A stretch of 63,503 bases of DNA from Bacteroidales bacterium (GCA_007118495.1 SKRM01000019.1:1-63503), one strand, 5' to 3'; counted from the stretch's first letter, positions 41,264 to 50,878 are shown. Program-made: numbers and translations. The notes: generated by a model not told the origin, from the letters alone.

Positions 41264-42331
41264 CTACAACCTGTTCTCAGAGAATTGCCTGAGAAAAGTC
41301 ATGATCATCTGGTGAAACTTCTCCATGTCTTTTGTGTGAAAGCCTGTCTGAACAGGTAAGTAGTACACTGGTATGTCAGCCAACAGGTTTTGTAATTTTT
41401 CGTCCTGAAGCCGCATGGCATCCTTTTCGGTGGTAAGCACAATTTTACAGTGACTGATTGTACTGTTGAAATGCTTTACCAGTTTATTGATATCGGTGGG
41501 GACAAACTGGTGATGATCCGGGTATTTGTGCATAAAAAGTTCCTGACAGCGTGTTTTAAGTTCTTCTTCAAGGGCTACAGAATTTGCGATTCCTGTCAGC
41601 AGAAATATGCTCTTGATGTTTTCCGGTTCCTCCTCGGGAGTGTTTGGTGTCAAAGGTTTCATTACACCGTAATTCAGGTAGCTGAAAAAGATGTTATTAA
41701 GTTGGCAGGATGAAAGTTTTTTTAGAAAAAACTGACGGTCAAGTGGAGAAAACACTTCGGGCGTTTTGGTTACAATCAGGGCGTCTGCCCGTCTTGCCCC
41801 TGATTTGGGTTCGCGGAGGCTGCCTACAGGCAACAAGTAGTTTCTGAAAAATGGTTTGTAATATTCTGTCAGCAAAAGGTTGAGGCCTGGTTTTACATAT
41901 CGGTGCTGAAAGGCATCGTCAAGGATAATCAGGTTGATATCCGGGTAAAGGGTCAGGATATTTCGTATCCCCCTTCGCCTTTTTTCGTCAACAGCAACCA
42001 GTATTTTGGGAAACTTTCTATGCATCTGCAAGGGTTCATCGCCCAAATCATTTACTGTTGAATTCTGGTTGGCGACCAGGAACCCCCGGGTTTTTCTCTT
42101 GTATCCCCTGCTTAGCACAGCGACCTTGTAATGGCCGTCAAGCATGCCGACCAGATATTCTACATGTGGTGTTTTGCCTGTACCCCCGGTGCTGAGGTTG
42201 CCCACTGAAATAACCGGAACGGAGAATGATCGGGATGGCAGCAGACCCAAATCAAAAAAAATATTTCTCAGCCAGACGGCTGCGCCATATACGAATGCCA
42301 ATGGCAGCAGAAGTAAGCGGAGATTGTTCAT
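41264..42331 (-). CDS. lpxK: Tetraacyldisaccharide 4'-kinase
   Basis: The 355-residue kinase phosphorylates the lipid A precursor at the 4' position on the inner face of the inner membrane. Seen: an N-terminal hydrophobic anchor (LLLPLAFVYGAAVWLRN), VISVGNLSTGGTGKTPHVEYL with the P-loop, RGYKRKT, DEKRRRGIRNIL, IILDDAFQHRYVKP (the LDDGFQH motif, with A for G) and DYHHxFVPTDI-like YPDHHQFVPTDI. The presence of lpxK implies LPS-producing outer membrane. Its promoter lies only 5 nt from the ATG. Confidence 0.95.
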   Translation of the reverse strand: MNNLRLLLLPLAFVYGAAVWLRNIFFDLGLLPSRSFSVPVISVGNLSTGGTGKTPHVEYLVGMLDGHYKVAVLSRGYKRKTRGFLVANQNSTVNDLGDEPLQMHRKFPKILVAVDEKRRRGIRNILTLYPDINLIILDDAFQHRYVKPGLNLLLTEYYKPFFRNYLLPVGSLREPKSGARRADALIVTKTPEVFSPLDRQFFLKKLSSCQLNNIFFSYLNYGVMKPLTPNTPEEEPENIKSIFLLTGIANSVALEEELKTRCQELFMHKYPDHHQFVPTDINKLVKHFNSTISHCKIVLTTEKDAMRLQDEKLQNLLADIPVYYLPVQTGFHTKDMEKFHQMIMTFLRQFSENRL

Positions 42332-42336
42332 GTATT

Positions 42337-42366
42337 CAAAGGTAAGGTAAAATGATGTAGTGCAAA
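42337..42366 (-). promoter_or_regulatory. lpxK promoter (near-leaderless)
   Basis: Reverse-strand TACCTTTG (42337-42344), 18 bp from TTTG (42363-42366). The -7 box ends 5 nt before the start codon at 42331, so the mRNA would begin at or within a few bases of the AUG. Confidence 0.65.
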
Positions 42367-42376
42367 AAAAATCATG

Positions 42377-42384
42377 TACTTTTG
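42377..42384 (+). promoter_or_regulatory. -7 promoter box TACTTTTG of the nif3-like gene
   Basis: Perfect TAnnTTTG on the forward strand, 22 nt before the ATG at 42407; it diverges from the lpxK promoter in a 75-bp gap. Confidence 0.5.
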
Positions 42385-42406
42385 ATTATACAGCAAAAAA
42401 ACAAAG

Positions 42407-43504
42407 ATGATGTTATTGAAAGAATTAATACATATCCTCGATGCTGAGGCGCCTTTTTCTCTTCAAGAAGACTACGACAATACAGGAATACAACTGGGGT
42501 CGCCAGATCAACAAATTAGCCGGGGCCTGGTTTGTCTGGATGTTACTCCTGAAGTCATACGTGAAGCCATACAGAAAGAATGTGATCTTATTCTTTGTCA
42601 CCACCCCCTTATTTTTAAAGGAATTAACCGTATAACTGGTGAAACAATGCAAGAGCAGGTCATTATAGAGGCCGTCAGGCATGGGTTGGCCATCGTGGCT
42701 CTGCACACCAATTTGGATAATGTATATCAAGGGGTTAACCATGAGCTTGGAATGCGGCTTGGTCTGAAGGAGATGCGCATACTCAAACCGGTTAATGGAA
42801 AACTGAATAAATTGGTTACTTTTTGCCCATCAAGCCATGCAGGCGAGGTTAGAGCGGCACTGTTTGAAGCAGGTGCCGGACATATCGGGAACTATGATTG
42901 CTGTAGCTACAGTACAGAAGGCAAGGGAACCTTCAGGGCCGGAGAGGGCAGTTCTCCATTTGTTGGGAAGCTGCACGATTTTCATGTGGAGGCTGAGGAG
43001 CGAATTGAAACCATCTTCCCGGTGCATTCGCGCAATAATGTGCTGAAAGCACTGAAGGCAAGTCATCCATATGAAGAGGTAGCATATGATATATATCCTC
43101 TTGAAAATGCCTGGGAGGGTGCCGGATCAGGTATGCTTGGCCGTTTAGAAAAAGCAATGAATGCCAGAGACTTCATGGAGCTGGTTAAGCATACTCTGGG
43201 CACACCGGTTCTGAGGCATTCAGATGCAGACGATACCCTGATTGAAACCGTTGCACTTTGTGGCGGATCAGGGGCGTTTTTGCTGAATCAGTCCATAACT
43301 TCAGGAGCGCAGGCATTTATAACATCAGAAGTAAAGTACCACCAATTTTTTGAAGCAAGCAGGAAAATTTTATTGATAGATGCCGGACATTTTGAAACAG
43401 AGCAATTTACAAAAGAAATGCTGCTTAAATTGGTTAAGAAAAAAATGATTAACTTTGCACTCCTGATTTCGGAGACGGGAACCAATCCTGTCCGCTATTT
43501 TTAA
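42407..43504 (+). CDS. Nif3-like dinuclear metal center protein
   Basis: The 365-residue protein belongs to the NIF3/GTP cyclohydrolase I type 2 fold family. Metal-binding motifs are visible: DNTGIQLG, LDVTPEVI, CHHPLIFKG, ALHTNLDNVYQGVNHELGM and, near the end, EVKYHQFFEA and DAGHFETEQF. An inserted PII-like domain lies at about 130-235 (LNKLVTFCPSSHAGEVRAAL to SHPYEEVAYDIY), as in the long Nif3 proteins. The family forms hexamers and has no settled function. It is directly followed by a coiled-coil zinc-ribbon gene, an association seen in many Bacteroidota. Confidence 0.92.
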   Translation: MMLLKELIHILDAEAPFSLQEDYDNTGIQLGSPDQQISRGLVCLDVTPEVIREAIQKECDLILCHHPLIFKGINRITGETMQEQVIIEAVRHGLAIVALHTNLDNVYQGVNHELGMRLGLKEMRILKPVNGKLNKLVTFCPSSHAGEVRAALFEAGAGHIGNYDCCSYSTEGKGTFRAGEGSSPFVGKLHDFHVEAEERIETIFPVHSRNNVLKALKASHPYEEVAYDIYPLENAWEGAGSGMLGRLEKAMNARDFMELVKHTLGTPVLRHSDADDTLIETVALCGGSGAFLLNQSITSGAQAFITSEVKYHQFFEASRKILLIDAGHFETEQFTKEMLLKLVKKKMINFALLISETGTNPVRYF

Positions 43505-43540
43505 TTCATTGTAATCCAACCCAAAAGAGAAGATACGCAT

Positions 43541-44395
43541 ATGGCCAAGAGTTCCAAAACCAAGAAAGAGGAGACCAAGATGATCAATCCCAGTACAGGA
43601 ACTGAAGGATCTCCCGTTTCTGTTCCAGAAACTGCTACCGAAGATAGCATTGAAAAATCCGTACGAAATAAGCTCATCTCACTGTATTCTTTGCAGACCA
43701 TGGATTTTAAAGTTGACAGGCTGCGCAGCGTAAGGGGTGAACTTCCGCTTGAAGTGCAGGATCTGGAAGATGAAATAGAAGGCCTGGCAACAAGGGTAGA
43801 AAAATTCAATCAGGAGATCAAGAATTTGCATGCTGAGATATCCGGAAAGAAAATTGCTGCCCAGGAAAGCCTTGAGCTGATTAAAAAGTATGAAGCCCAG
43901 CAGCAAAATGTACGAAACAACCGTGAGTATGATTCGCTTTCAAAGGAAATTGAATACCAAACCCTTGAAGTTCAATTGGCCGAAAAAAAGATGAAGGAGT
44001 ATTCTGCTGAAGTTGAGATTAAAAGCGAAATGGTTGGCCAGGTTGAAGAAGAACTTGCAGAACGCCGCAAAGACCTGGAAGACAAAAAGGCCGAGCTCAG
44101 CACAATCGTGGCTGAAACAGAGAAGGATGAAGCCATCCTTCTTGAGGAGTCAGAAAAGAGGCGTGCCCAGATTGAGCCCCGCCTGCTTTCGGCTTATCAG
44201 CGTATTCGTGATAATGCCCTAAATGGTTTGGCAGTGGTTCCGGTTGAGCGTGATGCATGTGGAGGTTGCTTCAATAAAATTCCGCCCCAGCGGCATCTGG
44301 ATATTCGCCTGCACAAGAAAATTATAGTTTGCGAATACTGCGGACGTATCCTGGTCGACGAAGAGATTATCAAGGCTGCTGAAGAACAGGCCTAA
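43541..44395 (+). CDS. Zinc-ribbon coiled-coil protein (DUF164/C4-type)
   Basis: The 284-residue protein is mostly a long charged coiled coil (about 50-225: DLEDEIEGLATRVEKFNQEI to EEELAERRKDLED), ending in a C4 zinc ribbon CGGCFNKIPPQRHLDI...CEYCGRILVDEE. The family is annotated as possibly nucleic-acid binding; it typically neighbours nif3. The N-terminal 40 residues are low-complexity Lys/Thr/Glu. The stop overlaps the convergent OMPP1 gene by 4 nt. Confidence 0.9.
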   Translation: MAKSSKTKKEETKMINPSTGTEGSPVSVPETATEDSIEKSVRNKLISLYSLQTMDFKVDRLRSVRGELPLEVQDLEDEIEGLATRVEKFNQEIKNLHAEISGKKIAAQESLELIKKYEAQQQNVRNNREYDSLSKEIEYQTLEVQLAEKKMKEYSAEVEIKSEMVGQVEEELAERRKDLEDKKAELSTIVAETEKDEAILLEESEKRRAQIEPRLLSAYQRIRDNALNGLAVVPVERDACGGCFNKIPPQRHLDIRLHKKIIVCEYCGRILVDEEIIKAAEEQA

Positions 44396-45837
44396 AAACG
44401 CCATCCTACCGTAAGCCTGAATGTGCTGGCATTGAACTCTCTTTCAACTGGCCGGAGGTTATCAAGGGTGTACAAGTAGTAGTCTTCAGAGTGGAACGCG
44501 TATGTGTAGGCAAAATCTACAAAGTAATACTGTTCACGAAATCCTATTCCTGCTGAAAGTGCCGTTTGTGCTCCATCGTTTACGCCTGTAATATATGGAC
44601 TTCCGCTATGGGAAACACCAGCTCTCAAAATAACAGGTGACAATCTTAATTCACCTCCAGCCCTGATGCTATGTTGTGCAGTGAATGACTCGCGGATGGT
44701 TCGGTTTTCATCTGAAAATCCATAAAACTCATTTGACCGAAACCGCATCTTGCTGTAGTCAGCGTATTCATAATCAATGCTTAATATACCGGTGGTTCCG
44801 AATACCAACCCTAAGCTACCCATAGCTCTGAGAGGTGTTGTTACTTCGTATTCAAAACGACCTCTGGGTGATTGGGCCACTTGTGTGTAGTCATCCAGGT
44901 TTAAGTCAGAACGCATGGTTGCATTGTAATAAATGGTGTTTTCGTAAAAGGTGGGCGAATGAAATGCCCCACCAATTCGAATCATATCAGTAATTCTGAA
45001 AATAGCACCAAATTTGAAGTTGATGCCAGTGCCGCCGGTTTCCTGGAACCGGGAGTATGTAAGCGAATTAAAATACTGGCTTGCATTCTGGTTGTCTGAT
45101 TCGCGAAAAATTGATTCTTCTTCATGCCTGAGAGATGGAAATCCGATGGTGGCGCCAATATAAACCCTGTCATTATAGTTAGCTGCCGCAGAAAGTACTA
45201 CTTCGCGAATTGACCCGGCAGAGTTGGTTTCTTGCCTTTGCAAGACCTGGCCATCGGGCATATCTACAAAAAAATCACCTTCGAACATATCCAGCAGATA
45301 AGTATCCCAGGCCAGACCCGTTGAAAAGTCATCAAGATTCTCAACGCTTCCTTCTCTGTTGGCTTGTTCAAGCATACTTGTCATCAATGAGTTTTCTGTA
45401 TTGAAACCTTCAGCAGCCCAACGCTGGTTAAAGTTATTATGTCTGTTTACACCTATCCCCAAATTGAAAAATCTCCATCCGCCTGCCCGGCCTTCATTGC
45501 CGAGTGAAAATGAAAACACAGCACCAATATTATTTAGGTTAAAGTTGTATTTCATGTCATCTTCCCATGATCCAAAATACCTGGTTTCGACCTGATTGTA
45601 GGTGAGTGCAGGTGTAAGTGTAATCTCAGAGCTTCTGTATACACCAAGGCCTGCCGGATTGAGTGAAAGGGTTGAAAAGTCGCCGCCAAGCGCTCCGAAC
45701 GCACCTCCCATTGATGTGAATCTGGCTGTGCCACCGGGGTATAGCTGTGAATACCTCAATGCATGTGTTTCGTTCTGGCTGATAGCAAGTTGAACAGAGA
45801 AAAATATGACGAATAAGGTGAAGATGATTCGTTTCAT
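44392..45837 (-). CDS. OMPP1/FadL/TodX-type outer membrane transport protein
   Basis: The 481-residue protein has a signal peptide (MKRIIFTLFVIFFSVQLAIS) and the FadL-like N-terminus ALRYSQLYPGGTARFTSMGGAFGALGGDFSTLSLNPAGLGVYR, then a barrel of beta strands ending in FRLTVGWRF with terminal Phe. FadL relatives pass hydrophobic compounds across the outer membrane; Bacteroidota homologues are often labelled hemin receptors without evidence. It is preceded on its strand by a terminator (45870-45909) belonging to the upstream lipoprotein gene. Confidence 0.88.
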   Translation of the reverse strand: MKRIIFTLFVIFFSVQLAISQNETHALRYSQLYPGGTARFTSMGGAFGALGGDFSTLSLNPAGLGVYRSSEITLTPALTYNQVETRYFGSWEDDMKYNFNLNNIGAVFSFSLGNEGRAGGWRFFNLGIGVNRHNNFNQRWAAEGFNTENSLMTSMLEQANREGSVENLDDFSTGLAWDTYLLDMFEGDFFVDMPDGQVLQRQETNSAGSIREVVLSAAANYNDRVYIGATIGFPSLRHEEESIFRESDNQNASQYFNSLTYSRFQETGGTGINFKFGAIFRITDMIRIGGAFHSPTFYENTIYYNATMRSDLNLDDYTQVAQSPRGRFEYEVTTPLRAMGSLGLVFGTTGILSIDYEYADYSKMRFRSNEFYGFSDENRTIRESFTAQHSIRAGGELRLSPVILRAGVSHSGSPYITGVNDGAQTALSAGIGFREQYYFVDFAYTYAFHSEDYYLYTLDNLRPVEREFNASTFRLTVGWRF

Positions 45838-45867
45838 ATGTGTATAATTTGCTTTACAATACCTGTA

Positions 45868-45909
45868 ACAAAAAACCCCCCGGCTTAAACCGGTTTTGGT
45901 GCCGGGAGG
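45868..45909 (-). terminator. Rho-independent terminator of the aromatic-rich lipoprotein gene
   Basis: On the reverse strand CCTCCCGGC (45901-45909) pairs with GCCGGGGGG (45876-45884), one G-T wobble, loop with an inner AACCGGTT palindrome, followed by six T's (45870-45875). Confidence 0.85.
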
Positions 45910-45952
45910 TGGAATTATGAATGGAGAAATATGTCATGTAGACAATGGCTGC

Positions 45953-47503
45953 CTACCGCTGCCTGCCACCGGATGATGTGTTTCTGCTTCCTGAATTGGA
46001 AGAAGTTCCGGACGAAGAGCTGCTCGGAGGAGGAGCTGACCTTGTTGTGGTCGTTGTCCTGGAGGGCGGTGGCGTGCTTCTTGTAGGCGGAGCAGTAGTC
46101 CTGGCCGGGGCTGTTGTGGTTCTTGAAGGTGTTGTGGCCCTGGCCGGGGTTGTGGTTGTCCTTGAAGGTGTGGTCGTTGTCCTTGTGGGCTGCTGCTGGG
46201 GCGGAGTGTAAGCCGGCCTTCCCCTCTCATTACGTGAGGGTTGGGTTGTGGTTGCCGGTCTTGCATCTGTACCCGGGGTAGTGGTTGCAGGACGTGCCCT
46301 TTGCGGAGTGCCTGGTTGCTGATAAGACGGGGGTGTGTAAGTTCTTGGCGGGGTAAAACTTGAGGCGCCCCGGTCGAGCTCCCTGTTGGGTGCGCTCTGC
46401 TGTGGCCTTGCATACCGCTCTATATTTGCACCTTCGTACTGTTCCCTGCTTGGGGCCCTGTAATCTTCAGGCCTTCTGGCAGGCTGATAAACCACCCTTT
46501 CTGCATTTGGGTCTGTTGCCTGTGCCGGGCGAGTGGTCACTTCACGTCCACGGCCTTGCTCATCAACCCTGGCGTGTGTCGCAGCACCCTGATCGGCCGG
46601 CCTTGTGGCTGTACGCTCATTGTCACGTGAAGCCAATTCTCTGCCAGACAAGATTCTTTCTTCGGCAATGATCTGCCTTCTGCCAGAATCATCACGAACT
46701 GTCCTCGACTCAAATCTGTCGGCAAAGTTTTCTACATCGCGTGAAGTTGCTCTGCGACCCACCGTGCTGCCACCTGATCCCATATGTCCATATCGGTATG
46801 AATCACGGTCAAAACTGTTGTATATGTAGTTGCTTCCAATATATGGGTTGTAACCGCCGGCCCATAATCCGTGGTGGAATCCGGTGTGGTATCCCATCCA
46901 GTAGCTATGCCTGTAACCATGCGCGTAGGGGAATCCACCATACCAACCCATGCCATAGAGATAATAGTTCATGTGCGGGTAGAAGAAAGCGGGATTGTGT
47001 CCGAAATAGAATGGGTGTGCACCGTATCCGTAATACCTTGGGAATGCACCGTATCCGTAATAAATACTTACACCATAGTACAATGGATGGAAAGTATAAA
47101 AGAACATATTGGTGAAAAACGGATCGTAATACCCAAAGTGTGCATATGAACTGTGGAAACGACGAATTCTTGATGCGTAAGCAAAGTCGTAGTAGTTGTC
47201 AACATAGAAATTATTGATGACTACTTTTTCTTCATCCTGGGCATATACGGCGGTATCATTATCATAGGCATAGGTAGCGCCTTGTTGACCGGAGGTGTTT
47301 TGTACAGGTCTGGCATAGTCTTCCTCAACAACCTCTATGACCCTGGTTTGTCCACGGTCAGCTGTCTGTTGTGGTGCAGCCCTGACAATGCCGGGGCTAT
47401 AATAAATGTCATCCACGTAATCTGTGGTATGGTAAGTGGATGAACAGGCTGTTGCTACCACCACTGTCAGCAGGATGCCGGTAAGTTTTGTTAGTGCTTT
47501 CAT
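45953..47503 (-). CDS. Aromatic- and Thr/Pro-rich lipoprotein of unknown function
   Basis: 516 residues from ATG 47503, chosen because AGGAGG (47511-47516) lies 7 nt upstream and a signal peptide follows (LTGILLTVVVATAC with Cys20). After the lipobox there is an acidic linker, then about residues 100-230 unusually rich in Tyr, Phe, Gly and His (FPRYYGYGAHPFYFGH). A central Arg/Glu-rich region precedes a C-terminal low-complexity tail of Thr-Pro-Ser-Arg repeats (SRTTTTPARATTP, then APPPSSSSSGTSS), about 100 residues. No enzymatic motif. The composition suggests a surface-exposed, disordered, possibly phase-separating or cell-wall-spanning protein. Homologues are known only as hypothetical. Transcribed alone. 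Confidence 0.82.
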   Translation of the reverse strand: MKALTKLTGILLTVVVATACSSTYHTTDYVDDIYYSPGIVRAAPQQTADRGQTRVIEVVEEDYARPVQNTSGQQGATYAYDNDTAVYAQDEEKVVINNFYVDNYYDFAYASRIRRFHSSYAHFGYYDPFFTNMFFYTFHPLYYGVSIYYGYGAFPRYYGYGAHPFYFGHNPAFFYPHMNYYLYGMGWYGGFPYAHGYRHSYWMGYHTGFHHGLWAGGYNPYIGSNYIYNSFDRDSYRYGHMGSGGSTVGRRATSRDVENFADRFESRTVRDDSGRRQIIAEERILSGRELASRDNERTATRPADQGAATHARVDEQGRGREVTTRPAQATDPNAERVVYQPARRPEDYRAPSREQYEGANIERYARPQQSAPNRELDRGASSFTPPRTYTPPSYQQPGTPQRARPATTTPGTDARPATTTQPSRNERGRPAYTPPQQQPTRTTTTPSRTTTTPARATTPSRTTTAPARTTAPPTRSTPPPSRTTTTTRSAPPPSSSSSGTSSNSGSRNTSSGGRQR

Positions 47504-47510
47504 GACTATT

Positions 47511-47549
47511 CCTCCTATCGTTGTTTGTTGTGTCCTTCTTACAAAGTTA
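47511..47549 (-). promoter_or_regulatory. SD-like AGGAGG and promoter of the lipoprotein gene
   Basis: Reverse-strand -7 box TAACTTTG (47542-47549) and, in the same leader, AGGAGG (47511-47516) 7 nt before the start. A full SD sequence is rare in this phylum; it decides the start at 47503. Confidence 0.55.
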
Positions 47550-47582
47550 ACAATAAACACCTGGCTGTGCGTGTTTTTTTGT

Positions 47583-47590
47583 TAAATTTG
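47583..47590 (+). promoter_or_regulatory. -7 promoter box TAAATTTG of proS
   Basis: Perfect TAnnTTTG, 50 nt before the ATG at 47641. Confidence 0.5.
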
Positions 47591-47640
47591 CCGGGTTATT
47601 TCAGTAGTTTAATGCGCAAATATTATACCAAAGACACCAT

Positions 47641-49116
47641 ATGGCCAAAGAATTTTCAACCAGAGAAGAGAACTATTCAAAATGGTATAACGACATCGTT
47701 CAGCGGGCCGGTCTGGCTGAAAATTCAGCCGTCAGGGGCTGCATGGTGATCAAGCCCTATGGGTATGCCATTTGGGAAAAAATGCAGGCGGCACTGGATA
47801 AAATGTTCAAGGATACGGGACATTCAAATGCCTATTTCCCCTTATTTATACCCAAATCTTTTTTCAGCCGTGAGGCAGACCATGTGGAAGGATTTGCCAA
47901 GGAATGTGCTGTTGTTACCCATTACCGTTTAAAGAATTCGGCTGACGGAAAGGGAATAGAAGTTGACAGTGACGCCAAACTTGAAGAAGAACTTATCATC
48001 AGACCTACCTCTGAAACAATTATTTGGGACACCTACCGTCAATGGGTGCAGTCATACCGCGATTTACCCATTCTGATAAACCAATGGGCCAATGTGGTCA
48101 GATGGGAAATGCGTACAAGGATGTTTCTGCGTACCACAGAATTTCTCTGGCAAGAAGGACATACGGCTCACGCGACAGAACAGGAGGCTCTGGAAGAAAC
48201 CCAGCGCATGCTCGAGGTCTATGCGCATTTTGCTGAAAACTTTATGGCTATTCCTGTCCTGAAGGGGGTGAAATCAGAAAATGAACGCTTTGCCGGCGCC
48301 GTCGAAACTTATTGCATTGAGGCATTAATGCAGGATGGTAAGGCGCTTCAGGCCGGCACTTCACATTTTTTGGGTCAGAACTTTGCCAAGGCTTTTGATG
48401 TTAAATTTGCCAGTAAGGAGGGAAAACTGGAATATGTGTGGGCCAGCTCGTGGGGAGTGTCAACCCGCCTGGTGGGAGCCTTGATTATGGCCCACTCTGA
48501 CGATAAAGGACTGGTTCTTCCACCCAAACTGGCTCCGATACAGGTTGTTATTGTGCCCATTTACAAAAGCGCAGAACAATACGAGCTTGTGTGTCAGAAA
48601 GCTGCTGAGATCAAAGAAATGCTTGAAAATAAGAATATTCGTGTGAAACTTGATGACAGAGATACATATAAGCCTGGCTGGAAGTTTAATGAATATGAGT
48701 TCAAGGGTGTACCGGTCAGGCTGGCCATTGGTCCAAGAGATGTTGAAAATGGAACCATTGAATTGGCCCGTAGGGATACACTTGAAAAAGAGATTCTCCC
48801 CATAACCCGGTTGGTTGAAGTGATTGAGCAGCTCATGGAAACCATTCAGAGGGCACTTTTTGACAAGGCTCTGGCTTTTCGTGAGACAAATACGCGAAAA
48901 GCAGATACATGGAAAGAATTCAAACAAATACTGGACGATAAGGGTGGCTTTATCCTTGCCCACTGGGATGGTACAGGTGAAACTGAACAAAAGATCAAGG
49001 AAGAGACCAAGGCCACCGTACGCTGTATTCCCATTGATGACAATATGGAGGAGGGCGTGTGCGTTTATTCGGGAAAACCCTCAGGCAGGAGGGTTGTTTT
49101 TGCAAGGGCCTATTAA
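47641..49116 (+). CDS. proS: Proline--tRNA ligase, short archaeal-type
   Basis: The 491-residue class II synthetase lacks the bacterial editing insertion, as in archaeal/eukaryotic-type ProRS common in Bacteroidota. Seen: [59 protein letters not shown] (motif 2-like), [16 protein letters not shown], the C-terminal anticodon-binding domain ([15 protein letters not shown]) and a terminal Zn-type region ending RRVVFARAY. Enzyme charges tRNA-Pro. The SPOR protein gene follows 29 nt later. Confidence 0.96.
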   Translation: MAKEFSTREENYSKWYNDIVQRAGLAENSAVRGCMVIKPYGYAIWEKMQAALDKMFKDTGHSNAYFPLFIPKSFFSREADHVEGFAKECAVVTHYRLKNSADGKGIEVDSDAKLEEELIIRPTSETIIWDTYRQWVQSYRDLPILINQWANVVRWEMRTRMFLRTTEFLWQEGHTAHATEQEALEETQRMLEVYAHFAENFMAIPVLKGVKSENERFAGAVETYCIEALMQDGKALQAGTSHFLGQNFAKAFDVKFASKEGKLEYVWASSWGVSTRLVGALIMAHSDDKGLVLPPKLAPIQVVIVPIYKSAEQYELVCQKAAEIKEMLENKNIRVKLDDRDTYKPGWKFNEYEFKGVPVRLAIGPRDVENGTIELARRDTLEKEILPITRLVEVIEQLMETIQRALFDKALAFRETNTRKADTWKEFKQILDDKGGFILAHWDGTGETEQKIKEETKATVRCIPIDDNMEEGVCVYSGKPSGRRVVFARAY

Positions 49117-49145
49117 GATGCTTTTTGTATATTTACTGACATAAG

Positions 49146-49664
49146 ATGTCTTTTGTATTTACCATATTCATAGTATTGGCCAGCGTCATCATGCCGACTG
49201 CTGTTATGGAACAGGAGCAGCCCGGAGGCAGGGTGTTGGCGCCTGGTATGCTTATAACAGATACTCTCCGGCATGCTCCCATACAAAGGGATAGTATTCA
49301 ACCTGAAATTCCCCTTTCAAGGGCATACGTAATACAAGATCCAAGAATTGACTATCTGCTTGAAGCCCACAGAGAGGCCATGCAAGCCCAGAGGGGTATT
49401 CCGGGTTACCGTGTTCATTTGTTCATGGATTCGGGCAATCGTGCCCGTCTCAACGCCCAGCGCGAAAGGGCTGAGTTTGAGGAAAAATTCGCAAACATCA
49501 GAGCCTATGTGGTTTATGAGGCTCCCTATTTTAAACTCCGTGTTGGTGACTTTCGCACCAGACTTGATGCCCGCAGATTTCTTGAAGTAGTCAGAAGGCA
49601 GTACCCGGGGGCCTACATCGTCAGAGACCTTATCAACTTTCCCGATCTTGAAACCGGTTATTGA
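49146..49664 (+). CDS. SPOR domain-containing protein
   Basis: The 172-residue protein starts with a signal peptide (MSFVFTIFIVLASVIMPTAV), has a proline/arginine-containing linker, then a C-terminal SPOR domain: GYRVHLFMDSGNRARLNAQRE, EAPYFKLRVGDFRTRLDARRFLEVV and AYIVRDLI. SPOR domains bind denuded glycan strands in peptidoglycan, often at the division septum. In Bacteroidota such proteins are small and numerous. No partner is encoded next to it. Confidence 0.88.
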   Translation: MSFVFTIFIVLASVIMPTAVMEQEQPGGRVLAPGMLITDTLRHAPIQRDSIQPEIPLSRAYVIQDPRIDYLLEAHREAMQAQRGIPGYRVHLFMDSGNRARLNAQRERAEFEEKFANIRAYVVYEAPYFKLRVGDFRTRLDARRFLEVVRRQYPGAYIVRDLINFPDLETGY

Positions 49665-49679
49665 GCATAGTTTGCTGAT

Positions 49680-50759
49680 TTAGTTTCTGTTCAGGGCATT
49701 CAGGTCATCAAAAGCAATCTTAAGCCTTTCACGCATGCTTTCTTCACCTTTACGAAGCCAAACCCTTGGGTCGTAATATTTTTTGTTGGGTTTGTCATCC
49801 CCTTCCGGATTGCCTATCTGATTCTGCAGGTAACCCTCATTGGCGAGATAGAACTGGCGGATGCCATCCCAGAAAGCCCACTGGGTGTCTGTATCAATAT
49901 TCATCTTGATCACCCCGTATGAGATGGCTTCACGGATCTCTTCGCGACTTGAGCCGCTACCACCGTGAAATACAAAATTCACGGGGTTGGGATCAGTTGC
50001 GAACTTATCCATTATGTATTGCTGTGAATTTTTTAATATGACAGGTTCCAGTTTGACATTGCCTGGCTTGTATACTCCATGCACGTTACCAAAAGCAGCA
50101 GCAATAGTAAAGCGTTGGGATACCTCTGAAAGTTGTTTGTACATTTCTGCTACTTCTTCTGGCTGGGTATAAAGCTTTGAGCTGTCAATGTCTGTATTGT
50201 CAACGCCATCTTCTTCTCCTCCTGTTACCCCCAATTCAACTTCAATGGTCATGCCCATTTTTTCCATTCGCCTGAGGTACTCAACTGAAGTTGCAATATT
50301 ATCTTCAAGGCTTTCTTCTGACAAATCAAGCATGTGCGAACTGAACAATGGTTTGCCATGGGTTTTAAAGTGCTCTTCGCTGGCGTCAAGTAATCCGTCT
50401 ATCCAGGGCAGCAACTTCCGGGCTGCATGATCTGTGTGTAAAATAACATGTACACCATAGGCCTCAGCCATCAGATGAACATGTTTTGCACCGGAAATGG
50501 CTCCGGCAACAGCTGGTGCATGGTTTTCACCCTTAAGCGATTTCCCCGCAAAGAACTGCGCTCCGCCAGCGGAAAATTGAATGATTACGGGTGAATTTAC
50601 CTCTCTGGCTGCCTCCAATACTGCATTGATAGAATTGGTGCCCACTACGTTGACCGCAGGCAGGGCAAACTGATTTTCGCGCGCTATGCGGAACACTTCC
50701 TGAACATCATTGCCAGTCAATACACCTGGCCTGATATGTTTCAATAATTCTGTTGCCAT
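49680..50759 (-). CDS. fba: Fructose-bisphosphate aldolase, class II
   Basis: 359 residues from ATG 50759 (MATELLKHIRPGVL); the frame's upstream extension to 50837 overlaps the promoter box and is rejected. Seen: HTDHAARKLLPWIDGLL with metal His ligands, SSHMLDLSEE, EVELGVTGGEEDGVDN, AFGNVHGVYKPGNVKL, FVFHGGSGSS and KMNIDTDTQWAFWDG. This matches the long class IIA aldolase that cleaves fructose 1,6-bisphosphate with zinc. Single gene with its own promoter (50801-50808). Confidence 0.96.
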   Translation of the reverse strand: MATELLKHIRPGVLTGNDVQEVFRIARENQFALPAVNVVGTNSINAVLEAAREVNSPVIIQFSAGGAQFFAGKSLKGENHAPAVAGAISGAKHVHLMAEAYGVHVILHTDHAARKLLPWIDGLLDASEEHFKTHGKPLFSSHMLDLSEESLEDNIATSVEYLRRMEKMGMTIEVELGVTGGEEDGVDNTDIDSSKLYTQPEEVAEMYKQLSEVSQRFTIAAAFGNVHGVYKPGNVKLEPVILKNSQQYIMDKFATDPNPVNFVFHGGSGSSREEIREAISYGVIKMNIDTDTQWAFWDGIRQFYLANEGYLQNQIGNPEGDDKPNKKYYDPRVWLRKGEESMRERLKIAFDDLNALNRN

Positions 50760-50800
50760 ATATATACAGTTTTTCGGTTTGTACAAATTGGTTCTTCTGT

Positions 50801-50829
50801 CAAAAATAAGAAAATAAAACCTAATTTTG
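50801..50829. promoter_or_regulatory. Divergent promoters of fba and the glycosyltransferase gene
   Basis: Reverse-strand TATTTTTG (50801-50808) for fba and forward TAATTTTG (50822-50829) for the GT4 gene, both perfect -7 boxes 13 bp apart. The close spacing would make the two polymerases compete. Confidence 0.5.
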
Positions 50830-50878
50830 TCTGCCAAAGCCTGTTTCCGGCAAGTTAGCTTGTGGACAAACGGCTGAA

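Noticed and set aside
45945-46211. Forward ORF of 88 codons with a Val/Gly/Leu repeat
   Set aside because: It is the antisense of the Thr/Pro-rich tail of the reverse-strand lipoprotein; the repeat composition is an artefact of that strand.
50760-50837. N-terminal extension of the class II aldolase
   Set aside because: It overlaps the -7 promoter box at 50801-50808 and is not part of the aldolase family.
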